A DNA stretch of 64,000 bases, from NCBI GenBank assembly GCA_004380135.1, contig QXCR01000010.1:593268-657267 (forward strand), given 5' to 3'. The stretch is from Stemphylium vesicarium. Its lineage: Eukaryota; Ascomycota; Dothideomycetes; Pleosporales; Pleosporaceae. Of the stretch, positions 42,582 to 53,500 are shown one piece after another; positions within the stretch are counted from its first letter, which is position 1, and every line of letters begins with the position of its first letter. The translations under genes and the position numbers were made by a program. Under the pieces are notes generated by a model, which saw nothing but the letters and a program-made list of their open reading frames with translations, was not told where the DNA came from and did no database searches.

Positions 42582-44017
42582 TTACTTGGATACGGGCACT
42601 CTGTCCAAGAAATGCGCGAATAGCGTCTCGCCTGAGATTCCAGAAGGGTTCCGGAAAACAGCGTTCGTGGATGTATTAATCGCGTGAGCCAGCCTCCGAC
42701 CTTCTGGCGAATCAAATCCACCCAAAGCTTGCCCTGCGACCTTGATTGCAACAAAAGCTATCGTATTCAATAGAGGAGCTCCTTCGCTCTGTTCGTGCTG
42801 CTTAATTTCTAGGCACTTGGTGATTTTAATGGCTGCGTCATTACGCAACGCCACATTCGTGGGCGATGGAGCGATCGAATCCTTGATCTGAGTGACGCAG
42901 ATATACGCGGTATTGTACAGCATAAACGCTGTCGCTGAGACGTGATTAGCAACTCCCAGAGACTTCGCCGGATCTGACTGCTGTACGACTTCGGCAAGCT
43001 GATGCATGTTTAAAGTTGTCCATGATGGGAAAAGAGCCTCTAATTCACTGATCGTGGCTTCGACTTCGATTAACAGCGATTTGAAATCTGTTCGAGGCGC
43101 CAGTACCACCTGAAGAGCATTTCGGATGCTGATAAGACGGGTACAGTCAGCCAGGATAGTGAAGATACGGTACTGCAACAAGCCTGCCTCACTGTCCTGT
43201 ACAAAAGAAACCTGCTTCCAATCTTTTTGAGCATAAAGGGAAGGCCTGGACTCGGCCAAGGATCCTACTATCGACAGAATGCGGAGGCCCCGGAATATTG
43301 TAGCGGTAGGACCGTCGGATTCTGTTGGTGGGCCTCGTAGCATCGCAAGAGCGTCAAGACCCCGCTGGTGCTTTAGGAAATTTGCCGATCCGGTTGGTAT
43401 GAAGACCTCAAGCAGCATGCAAGACAAAGCCGTAAGTAACGTTTCGTCCGTCTTCTGCAAATCGGGATGTGCAAGATGGGTGTTTAGCTGCCGTAGGACC
43501 TGGCCGTATTGATGATAACCTTTTCTTTCAAGACCACGCTGACCGTGCTGGCTTCCGTAAAAGGTGACAGCTAGACTTAAGAGTGCTTTTCGTAAGAGGC
43601 TTAAGCCTGGATTTGCCGAGCTTGTGGTAATCTCATAGTTTTCCACCATCCTGTAAGCTATCTCTACAGGTCCACCTCGTAGCAGGTTTTTGCGGGTGTA
43701 TGCCAAGCAGATATCTTGCTCAAATGCAGCCATGGACAACTCAACAGGACCCAGTGGCTCTGTGACCGCATCATGCGAGACAGTGGAAGAAACATCACCA
43801 AAGGTTATGCTTTGGTCAATCCATGTCAACTCTTTCGGTCCACCGCATTCAAGCCCGCGTTTCATGCACTGACCGCAAAGGGGACGCGACTCATCTATCC
43901 AATGTTAGTGGGGAGAAAGGGGATAGTTGGTTTTCGTGGTAAGCTGGACGAACCGCATTTCACTCTCCGGCGACGACAGTTGGAGCAGCCTTTTGAACGG
44001 CCGCCGCGGCTGACCAT
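42582..44017 (-). CDS. Zn2Cys6 fungal transcription factor
   Basis: Two exons (43954-44017 and 42582-43894) give 458 residues. The intron cuts the zinc cluster: exon 1 ends MVSRGGRSKGCSNCRRRRVK plus C, and exon 2 restores DESRPLCGQCMKRGLEC, giving the six-Cys pattern. The rest is a helical middle domain of the fungal-specific type (LLRGGPVEIAYRMVENYEI, LTALSCMLLEVFIPTG, KHQRGLDALAMLRGP), known from regulators that follow the zinc cluster without a long linker. Such short proteins regulate secondary metabolism or nutrient genes; the targets are unknown. The start at 44017 is only about 250 bp from the first transposon, so its promoter borders the AT-rich block. Confidence 0.9.
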
Positions 44018-44269
44018 TGCGCTTACGTATGCACCTAGCAACAGCTGGGGAGGCAAGCCCAGATTCAGCCCTAAATCACGTTGACCAGAATACACACGGC
44101 GAAGCAAGACCCCTAGTATCGACAATTCGCAGGCCAGCTCCACTACGTCGCCTTGTATTTATCGAGAGAGTACATAAAGGTTGAGAGTCGTCGTCGCTTC
44201 GTGGCTTAGTTTCAACTAAATGATGCCGACACCTGTCGGGTGTCGGAGTTTGACCTGCCGTCGTGGTTA

Positions 44270-44482
44270 GACTGGCAAATGGGTCTAGGTTGGGTTGGGG
44301 TTGGGTCGTCTTGGCAGCGGCCCTAACCCAACCCAACACTAACCTAAGGTGATTAGTAATAGTATAGAGGTAGGGTTAGGTTAGCCTTAAGTAAAGCTAG
44401 GTATACGCTAGGCTATAGTAGGGGTTAGAGTTAGGTTAGTTAAAAATAGCTATAAATTTAGATATAGACCCATTTGCCAGTC
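44270..44482. mobile_element. MITE copy A (213 bp), TA target duplication
   Basis: The interval starts GACTGGCAAATGGGTC and ends with its reverse complement GACCCATTTGCCAGTC, flanked by TA on both sides (44268-44269 and 44483-44484). There is no coding content. The inside is AT-rich and partly RIP-like. The termini match copies B and C in this window. Confidence 0.85.
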
Positions 44483-44484
44483 TA

Positions 44485-44852
44485 ACCACGACCCGGGCCG
44501 GTGTACCCCCGACCCAACCCCGACTCTGTGTGAGGAGTAGTTGGGCAGGCACTGAGATATCGGTATAGGCTTGTATTGAGACGAATCCTTGAGGAGCTAT
44601 CAAGCCTCTCAGAGGGATGATATATACCTGCGTCACGTGATCGTGGCTGGTGTGGGCCGACGGTGCCCCGAAGGGTTCCCGGTGGCTCACCAGTCTGTGG
44701 CTGGAATCCTGTGGTGATGGAACATCGTGACACTCTGGTCCTTGCAGCCCATAACCCAACCCCAACCTAGCCCGCGGTTGCCCCAACCCATTTGCCAGCC
44801 TAGTTGTGGTCTTGGCGAATCATTGGGCCTCTGGTGCAGTAACGTATGTGGC
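44485..44852. mobile_element. Remnant sequence with a further MITE right end
   Basis: This segment has normal GC and ends near 44802 with AACCCATTTGCCAGCC followed by TA, which is a diverged right terminus of the same MITE family. Its matching left end is not clear: it may be the left end of copy A, in which case copy A is nested in a 533-bp element, or it may be lost. No gene is present. Confidence 0.4.
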
Positions 44853-44921
44853 TATGAAGGTCCGTCCTTAGAGGGTCCTAGGGTTAGTTCTTAGAAATAA
44901 ACTAGGTGCGTAATAAATAAA
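44853..44921 (-). mobile_element. Truncated LTR fragment (E3 family, reverse orientation)
   Basis: The segment TATGAAGGTCCGTCCTTAG and following bases match, in reverse complement, the last about 68 bp of the E3 long terminal repeat (compare 56925-56992), with a few transition differences. Only the LTR end survives before the pogo-like element begins at 44935. Confidence 0.75.
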
Positions 44922-45018
44922 GTAAATTACTATAACGTCGGTCTTCGCGTGCCGACCGACTTCGCGTAACGACCGACCCCGCTTTGAACACCAGGCTAAT
45001 CACCAACTTCGACAGATC

Positions 45019-46840
45019 GTAATCCAGCCAATATAGGGTTAATTAAGAAAGCTATTAAAGCAATAGAATTGCGGGAGCTTGGATATAATATTCTAGCCTC
45101 AAAATACGCTACTAAGTATAATGTAGACCAAGTAACGCTGCGCCGAAGATGGAGGGGTGTCTAGGCTCCAAAGGAGACTAAGAACATTGCACAACAAAAC
45201 CTTACACAACAACAAGAGCTAGGGCTTATAGAATATATTAAAGAGCCCACTAATCTTAGGATCCCACCTACAAGAGATATGATACAAAATTTCGGTAGTG
45301 CAGTAGCTAAGAAGGACCTATCTGAGAGCTGGGTGCAGCGCTTCCTCAACCGACACTAGGACCATCTTACGTCACGTTAGTCAGCGGGATTAGACCGCAA
45401 CCGCCACTAGGCTGATACTTTAGACAAGTACGACGCTTATTTTGATCTCCTGCACTCAAAAATGGACGAGCATAAGATAGAGTAGCGTCTCTCATACAAT
45501 ATGGATGAGAAGGGCTTCATGATAGGAGTAGAAGGCAGGTCAAAGAGATGGTTCAGCAAGGACGTTTTTCTTCATGGAGGCATCAAAGAAGCCCTCCAAG
45601 ACGGCAACAGAGAGTGGATTACTACTCTCTGTACAGTCTGTGCTGATGGGACTACGCTGCCTCCAGCTCTGATCTATGAGGCGATGGATGATAATATACG
45701 GGACAACTGGGTGGAAGATATACAACCCGGTGAACACCAAGTTTATGTCGCCTCCTCTCCCACTGGCTGGACGAATAATCGGCTAGGATTAGCATGGGTG
45801 AAGGACGTATTTGATGCTAATACTAAGGCCAAAGCTCGGAGGAAATGGCGACTTCTCATCACTGACGGCCATGGTAGTCACATTACGCGCGAATTCATCG
45901 ACTACTGCATCAATAATCGCATATTTCTGGCCATACTACCTGCCCATTCTACCCATCAAGTTCAGCCACTTGATGTGGTCATGTTCAGGCCTCTCTTAGC
46001 TGCCTATTCATCTGAACTTCGACAGCAACAGTATCGATCACTAGGGCTTCTTCTAGTAAAGAAAGCTGACTTCTTTCTACTATTCTGGTCAGCCTACATC
46101 TACTCCTTTACTGAGAAGAATATACTCTCCTCATTTGAAGCTACTGGCATCTGGCCTATGGACCGAAGCGTTGTTACAAAGAAGTTTCAGCCCTCTACCC
46201 CACCTCAAGAGAGTAGGGTTACAGCCTTATCTCATCTCTCTCCAAGTGATTGGTAACGTATGGAACGATTGCTGAAGGATATAGTGAAGAAGGGTACTGA
46301 TAAAATAGTCAAGAAGCTTGAAGCGTCGTTCTACCGCGCCTCTACTCAAACCAAGCTTCTACAGCATTAAAACGAGGGTTTACTTACATCGCTTAATACC
46401 AAAGATAAGCGTAAGAAGAATGGGCGAAGCCTTCCACTCAAAAGGAAGCGTAAGCTTAATGGGGAGGCTACATTTCACTCTCCTCGTTCACTCAAAAAAG
46501 GCCGGGCTGAACAAGCAGTAAAGGATGGAGTAGAAGCTGCATAACAGCTCAAAAAGGCTGAGATGAAGAAGCTTAGGGCTACTAATACACTATATAACAA
46601 GAAGATTGCCCAGGAAAAGCGTGAGAAACGAGCGAAAGATAAGGTGGCAAAGGAGAAGGAGAAGGAAGCAGAAGCGCGGCGTAAGGCAGACGAGAAAGCA
46701 GAGAGAGATCGCCAGAAAGCTCTCCAAACTTCACAAGCAGGCAAGCGCAAAGCTTCAAGACCACTGCCTAGGCAGCAGAAGCGTCAGAAGAAAGTGGGTG
46801 GACGTGCAGCTTCAAGTGTAGCCCCAAGTGCTGCCCCACC
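45019..46840 (+). pseudogene. Broken pogo/Fot1-like transposase
   Basis: The frame contains a helix-turn-helix start (IKKAIKAIELRELGYNIL, ASKYATKYNVDQVTLRRRW), then after several stops a DDE core: YNMDEKGFMIGV, ADGTTLPPALIYEA, LLITDGHGSHITREFIDYC, LPAHSTHQVQPLDVVMFRPL, SFEATGIWPMDR, and a Lys/Glu/Arg-rich tail. An uninterrupted stretch runs from 45501 to 46256. Stops are TAG or TAA at places expected to be Trp or Gln, consistent with RIP. MITE copy B interrupts the tail. The element cannot make an active transposase. Confidence 0.88.
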
Positions 46841-46844
46841 ACTA

Positions 46845-47016
46845 GACTGGCAAATGGGTCGGGGTTGGGCCAGGGCTGGGCCAGGGTTGGGTCGCCTAGA
46901 TCGGAAAGTACTAGGCCGAATTGGTTCATACTATGATTGAGAGAGCCTAGTACTTTCCGATCTAGGCGATCCAACCCTGGCTCAGCCCTGGCCCAACCCC
47001 GACCCATTTGCCAGTC
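46845..47016. mobile_element. MITE copy B (172 bp, near-perfect palindrome)
   Basis: It begins GACTGGCAAATGGGTCGGGG and ends with the reverse complement; nearly the whole length folds back on itself with a short loop near 46925. TA flanks both sides (46843-46844 and 47017-47018). It lies within the tail of the pogo-like transposase, whose frame is continuous across the site when the insert is ignored. Confidence 0.92.
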
Positions 47017-47365
47017 TAACCACCACCACCTTCACACGTGACTCGTTTGGGCCGCAACACCAAGCTTCCAGCGAAGTTCAGATAGTACAATTTTTTCGTA
47101 TGGGTCTATTTAGCAAAACGCCAGAATATTAGCTGCATATAACGTTGTGGTGTGGCTCTACAGCTTCAAATTTGGTGACGTGGTGATGTTGGTGGTCGGT
47201 CGTTACGCGAAGTCGGTCGGCACGCGAAGACCGACGTTAATATAAAGATGGCTGCTGAGATTTATCCCCAATTCTTGAGATTTGTCGCTAACTAAATGTT
47301 ATAGATAATAAGCAAAGGCCTCTCCTAGTTGAAGGATGCGGTATTGGCACTAATAGTCGCACATA

Positions 47366-47517
47366 GACTGGCAAATGGGTCTAGGTTGGGTCTAGGTTGG
47401 GTCAGGGCTGGGTTAACTAAATAGGAAGGTACTACGCCTAACTTAGCCTAGTACCTTCCTATCTAGTTAACCCAGCCCTGACCCAACCTAGACCCAACCT
47501 AGACCCATTTGCCAGTC
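47366..47517. mobile_element. MITE copy C (152 bp, near-perfect palindrome)
   Basis: It begins GACTGGCAAATGGGTCTAGG and ends with the reverse complement, with arms of about 70 bp and a short loop near 47440. TA flanks both sides (47364-47365 and 47518-47519). It lies between the pogo-like element and the LTR stack. Confidence 0.92.
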
Positions 47518-48102
47518 TAGTCGCACAAGCTGAAGGTTGATAATTAGCGCGGGGCGTGTAGATTACGTAATATACTATTCTAATAAAGATCACTATCCTA
47601 CTAAGATAGAAATAGTAGATAGTAAATGTTAGGAATATGAATAGATCGATACTGGATACACCCAATGTCACATAGTACGGCTTGTAATGGTTTGCATTTG
47701 TAACGGGCTGAACGCCCTTTAGTAGAGCTCCTCGATGGAATCTCAGTAGACGCGTCCGATAGACGCTTAGATTACCTTAGACTAATATTTATCTAGTAGG
47801 TAGATGAATACTAGCGTAAATAGACTAATAGCTCCTTATTAAATATAACTACTATATACTTAGTTTTACTATTAGCTATTTACTTCTTAAGTACTTCTAG
47901 AGCTAGCCTCTTATATTTTATATTTAATTCTAATTAATAGAGCCTCCTTATAAAGCTCTATTAACGCGTTATATATTAAGCTCCTTAACCGCTACTTTAT
48001 TACGTACGTATAAGTTAACTCACTATATAGAATTAGTATTATTTATAGTACGAAAGGCCTTTAGATAATAGCTAGATAATCTACTATAAGATAGTAAGTC
48101 TA

Positions 48103-48359
48103 TGTCACGAGATGCTACGAGCACGTGTTTAAGAGCTTACTAGAAGCGTTAATTATAGCTATATACGATATCTAGTGTAATACAAGACGTTGCGTAAAGA
48201 AACAGAAATAGAATATAGAGGTGGTGAGGAAATATGTGTAAGGCCCGTACGTATAGCGCTTAGGCTTAGCTAGCTAATTAGCTAAATCTAGGTGCCTTTA
48301 GAGTACTTAGTGTTATAGAGCGTTTAGGTATTAAGAGAACTATAGTAGTTACTATAATA
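48103..48359 (-). repeat. E2 long terminal repeat, left copy
   Basis: It matches 62164-62420 over its full 257 bp. This copy carries the heavier mutation load in its right half, where TGG and CAG-type words became TAG. Confidence 0.9.
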
Positions 48360-50061
48360 ATACCTCCCTCTTACTCTTAAGCTCCTATAAGTGTCTATTA
48401 TACTAGTAGAGGCTTAAGTATATTAAGAAATCTTTTATAGAATATAGCTATAGCCGCGTTATCTTTTAAGTTTAAGGTAGATTTCTAAGTTAACTTATTA
48501 TACCCTATTTATTTTATATAGTACTTATATCTCTTTTTACGCTTATTAAAGTAGAGATCTTTAATACTCTTAATAAAATATTCCTTTTTATTCTCTATAA
48601 TAATAGGCTTAGGTAGTAGCGCGTGCTAGCCTAGTATATAGTTCTACTTTCTAGTAGTAGAATAGAGGAGATGTATATAGAATATAGAGTGTATCTTTAT
48701 AGATTTAGGTAAGTTAAGATAGTACGCGTAGGAAGAGACTTTCTTAGCTACTTAGTATAGCCTTAAGTTCTTCTAATTAAGCTTCTTAGAGACTTATTAT
48801 ATTTAAATATTACGCGTATTTAGCTATACTTTATTACTAGTTTTATATACTAGTATAGATAGATACTTATAGTTTATATATTCTTACTATAGGGCTTAAG
48901 CCTAAGTTATTTCTTTATAGATAAACTTAGTAATATCGCGTATCTTATCTACTATTATATTTACCTCTTACGCTTAGAGAGCTTAATAAGTAAGGCGTAT
49001 TTTATTTATAGGTAGTTTAAAGCCTATATAGGGGTTCTAACTATAGTAAGCTATTATTAGAGATACTCTAGTAGATTCTAAAATAGTATTATTTACTTTA
49101 AATTAAGTAATAGGGAGCTATTAGACCTAGTTATTTTACTAGTAGTTTGTGTACGCGCGTAGGACTTATTCTATCGCGGTATTAGCGTTCTTAGTTTGCC
49201 TATTAGTTTTAGGGTAATAGCTAGTTAAGAAGCGTAGATTAATCTTTAGCTAGCTATATAATTCGTTATAGAAGGTAGAGACAAACTATCTACCTCTATT
49301 AGAGATAATCGTGTTAGGGAGGCCGTGGTTGCACCAGACGTGGCGGAGAAATATACGCGCTACGTTAGGGGCCTCTATCTTACTATATAGGATTAAGTAG
49401 CGGTATTTAGATAGGCGATCTACTACTACTATTATATTTTTATATTCTTCTAATTTAGGTAGGTTAACTATAAAATTAATAGAGATATCTACCTAGTATT
49501 ATTTAAGTATAAATAATAGTTTTAATAGGCTATAATACTTCTCGCGAGAAGCCTTTAAATAATAGTAGATATAATAATAAGATACGTATTATTAAATAGT
49601 CTTAAATAGTTAGGGCTAGTAGTATTTGCATTAGATAAGTTAAAGGGTCTTCTCTTAGCTAAAGTAACTACTAAAGGGAGCGTTATAGGCTACTTAGAGA
49701 ATCTTAATCTTTAGTTTATTATTATTAGAGATAACGAGCTTATTCTTATAGTATAGATAACTATTATAATTTTTATAGTTACTTAAGGTAATAGTTTTTA
49801 AATATTATATACTATTATATAATAGCTATAGGGTTTCTTATATAAACGGATTCTTAGGGTACCTATTAGGTATAGGCTAGTATTCTTCTTTAATAATCTC
49901 TTAGATAGATTAATTAGTCTCTACTAGTCTAATTATAGGAGGATTCTAGAATAGTTCTAGACGAAGTAGCGTCTACTTACGAGCTTCTCGTGCTTCTCCT
50001 TATGCGAGTTAGTCTTAAGAACGACGAGTTAGAGCGTTAGGCTTCTCACTATGCTTACTAG
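48360..50061 (-). pseudogene. E2 integrase end of pol, RIP-ruined
   Basis: Read on the minus strand, the segment has integrase-like words such as RQTKNANTAIE then VLRAYTNY (compare the DGQTER...YLRxYxNY pattern of Gypsy integrases) near 49140-49200, with many stops. It continues on the other side of the E3 insertion. Confidence 0.7.
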
Positions 50062-50066
50062 GTCAG

Positions 50067-50500
50067 TGTTACGGCCCAGCCGCACCAGAGCCAGTCATCG
50101 GTATAACTTCCAGCGTTAGCAGGACGTGCGGCGCGGTCACCACGCCGCATGTCACGTGACTGCTCGAAGTGCTCAGTAGTCTTGGCACACTGAGTAGGAC
50201 TGAGCAGTGCTTAGTAATTAGTATCTCTTAGCAGAACTAAGTAACTAAGTAACCTATATTCATTAAGTATATAGCTACTAGATAGCGTACTCTTATAGTC
50301 GCTATATTTAACTTTAAAATCTAAGAATTAGTACTTAATTCTTAAAGACTCTAAGTAATTATATTAATCTTTTAATTATACTTACTTACTTCGTACTATT
50401 ATATTAATCTTCTAATTGTGCTAGTATAACTCTTATCTATTACGCGCTTAGCTTATTTCTAAGAACTGACCCTAGGACCCTCTAAGAATAGACCTTTACA
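50067..50500 (+). repeat. E3 left LTR
   Basis: 434 bp, TG...CA ends. Its first about 170 bp keep normal GC and the rest is AT-shifted. It is 19 bp shorter than the right copy near its start. Confidence 0.9.
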
Positions 50501-50599
50501 CTTTAAATACTCTTAAAATAAGTAATATAGTAATAGACACTCTAGATATAACTATAGACGCTACCTATACCTTAGTACGTAATAATAAGCCTAATTTAT

Positions 50600-53500
50600 A
50601 CTATAGTAACTATAGTAAGCTTAAAGCTTAGCTACTCTAAGTTAATAGATACCTCTATATTAAAGAAAATAGAATTAATAACGAAGATAAAGTTATATAG
50701 GCTACTATCTTTCTCTATAGTAACGTAGAGAAGTAGGCTAACTCTATCTTACGCTAATATATAGATAATAACGTTAATAACTAAGATAATATTAACTTTA
50801 TTAATAACTCGAACGCTTTTAAAACTAAAATAAAAGAAGTCTTTTTACCTTTTAAGAAATTAGTAATTATAGAATAGAAGATTTAGAGACTTAGATAGAC
50901 TAGATCTACTACTAACTATATAACTAAGTTCTAATAATACTCTATAGTTATTAACTAGAATAATAATACTTTAATATAGATATATTAATAAGGTCTTAAG
51001 TTAACTATATATAAGAAACTTATATAGAGTAGATCTAACCTTAATATACTTAATAAACTTATAAATAAAGCTATTTAAATTAATAATAAGTTATATAAGC
51101 TTATATTAGAAAAAAGACTATTTAACTAAGAAATCTATATCTAAGAGCTTATAAATAACTAACTAAGATACTAGCCTTAATATTTATACTCTAACTAAGA
51201 ACGTTAGTAAAGCTATATATCTTAAGTCTCTAGTATATACGTTATAAATAGCTATAAGCCTATATATCTTAATAATATTAATAAGAGACTAAATTAGCTA
51301 AAGTTTTAGCGTAATAAGAGTAAGAAGCTAACTACTTACTATACCTATAGCAAAGTAGGCTATATAGCACGAGACTATTATAGTAAGAATAAGATTATAT
51401 AATAAGTTAATATACTTAGAAAGGCTAGTAAACTAGCTAATAAATTCTAGAAAGTTATTATAAAACCTATAATTAAATACTAAGTAGATAATAAAGAAGA
51501 TATCCTTAAAGAAATTAAGAACCTTACTATTACTAGAATAGAACGCCTAGACGACTTACTCGCATTAGATAAGGAGTATAATATACTAGAAGAAGACGTA
51601 GTAAAGCTACTATATACTAAGTATAATAAAATAGCTACGTTTAAAGAAAAATAATAATTAAGCACGCCCTACGTAAGCCTACTAGAAATAGAGTTACTAT
51701 TACTATAAATTAATAGCTTACTCTATTACCTTAATAAGAAATTAGTAGACTATACTATAAAAACTCTAAATATCTTATAAATTATATAATAGCACTTCTA
51801 TAATCTAGCCTATAAGGTTAATTAAAATTAAGAAAATATTCTTCTAAAGATTAAGAAGCTTCTATTAATACTAAAAGATCTCTAATAGGTTAAATAGGTA
51901 CTATAAGTATAGAATAAACCTATAGTTATACCTTCTAATAAAGAAATTTAAGAAATAACTTTATATACTATAAAATTAGATAGCTAAATAGTTAAGATTC
52001 TAGAATAAGATATTTAAGAGTTTATATTATACTCTTAGAATAATAAGCTATTATAAGCTAAAGAAGTAGAAAAGTAATAGCTATAAAGCTAACTTTAAGG
52101 TAAATAAAAGATTAACTAGATAAGCTAAGATACTATAATTTAGTACTAGTATAATCCTTATTATACTAAATTATTATAGACTAGTTATATATATAACTTC
52201 TATAAGACCTATTACTTAGAAAAGAAAGTATCTATATAGTCTCTAAGAAGAGTATATAGATTCTCTAAGTATAAGATAGAATAAAATATATATATTAAAG
52301 ATATATATCTAAAGTACTTATAGAATAAGTATAAGAATACTTATTTTTCTAATTACAAAGACTTATAAGATATTATCTAGATATAAACTATATATAAGAT
52401 ATAATATGTTAATAACTCTATCTATAAATATAGAGGGCGCGACTAGTAAATATATTTAAGTAGCGCATTTAATAAGTACTATAATATAAAAGAATTCTAT
52501 AGATTTAGAATTAAGTCTTTTTTAGACTAGTAAATAACTAAGAAGGCCTAGTTAAGAAGATTAATATAGTAAATCTCTTAAGACTTATTAAGCTACTAAT
52601 ATAGCTTAATAGAGTATAGATATATACTTTAGTAGATTTAAGATTAGAAATAAATTATATTTTAGTATATATAATAGATAAAACTAGACTCTAACTACTA
52701 TAAAAATATTAGTTATATCTATTATAAATTACTAATAGATAACTAATACTAAAAGAAAGTAAGATTATCTATAAAGTTACTAATATAATACTTAGTATCT
52801 AAGAGTACTAAGAAAAAATAGACCTAGACGTCTTTAGACTAGCTACTTATAATATTATATTAAAACTTTCTTAGTTATAAGAATATAACTTATAAATTAA
52901 CTAAAAGTTAAAGAAGTTCTTATTTAAGTACTATAGACTAAATATAACTATAAGCTAGCCTATATATTAATTAATTTTAATAGTAAATAAGAGAAAAATT
53001 TATAATATTACTAAAGAATAGTAAATCTTATATAAAAATAGCCTTAAGATATAAGAGTTTAACTTAATAAATACTAATAAGATATTTCTAAATTATAAAG
53101 TTAGAGTTTTAAAAAAATATATAACTTCTAATATTTTAAAAGAGTATAAAGAATTTAAGTACATCTTTATAGAAGTAGTAAATAGTAAAGCCTTACTAAA
53201 GTATTAACTTTAAGATTATAAGATTATTCTAGAAAAAGAGAAAACTTTACTCTTTAAGCTAATATATTAACTATTAGAGATAAAACTTAAAGTACTAAAA
53301 AAGTAGCTAAATAAGAATTTAAAGAAGAGCTATATTAGACCTTTTATATTATTAATAGAATTTCTAATACTTTTTATACTAAAGAAGAAGAGACTACTAA
53401 GAATATGCGTTAACTATTATAAGCTTAATAATATTATAGTAAAAAATTAATATCTACTACTAAATATTATAAAACTTTAGAATTAATTATTTTAAGTTAG

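Larger units (their letters stand above)
44935..47237 (+). mobile_element. Pogo/Fot1-like DNA transposon with 44-bp terminal inverted repeats
   Basis: The left end starts ACGTCGGTCTTCGCGTGCC and its first 44 bp are repeated exactly, in reverse complement, at 47194-47237. TA dinucleotides flank both ends (44933-44934 and 47238-47239), the target duplication of the Tc1/mariner superfamily. Inside is a broken transposase gene (45019 to about 47130), interrupted by MITE copy B. Total length without the MITE is about 2.1 kb. Confidence 0.9.

Noticed and set aside
44290..44460. Telomere-like GGGTTAGGTT words
   Set aside because: They are irregular, in both orientations and lie inside MITE copy A; a real telomere would be a uniform TTAGGG array at a sequence end.
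51480..51665. Minus-strand 61-codon frame inside E3
   Set aside because: A chance frame in AT-rich RIP-mutated sequence.
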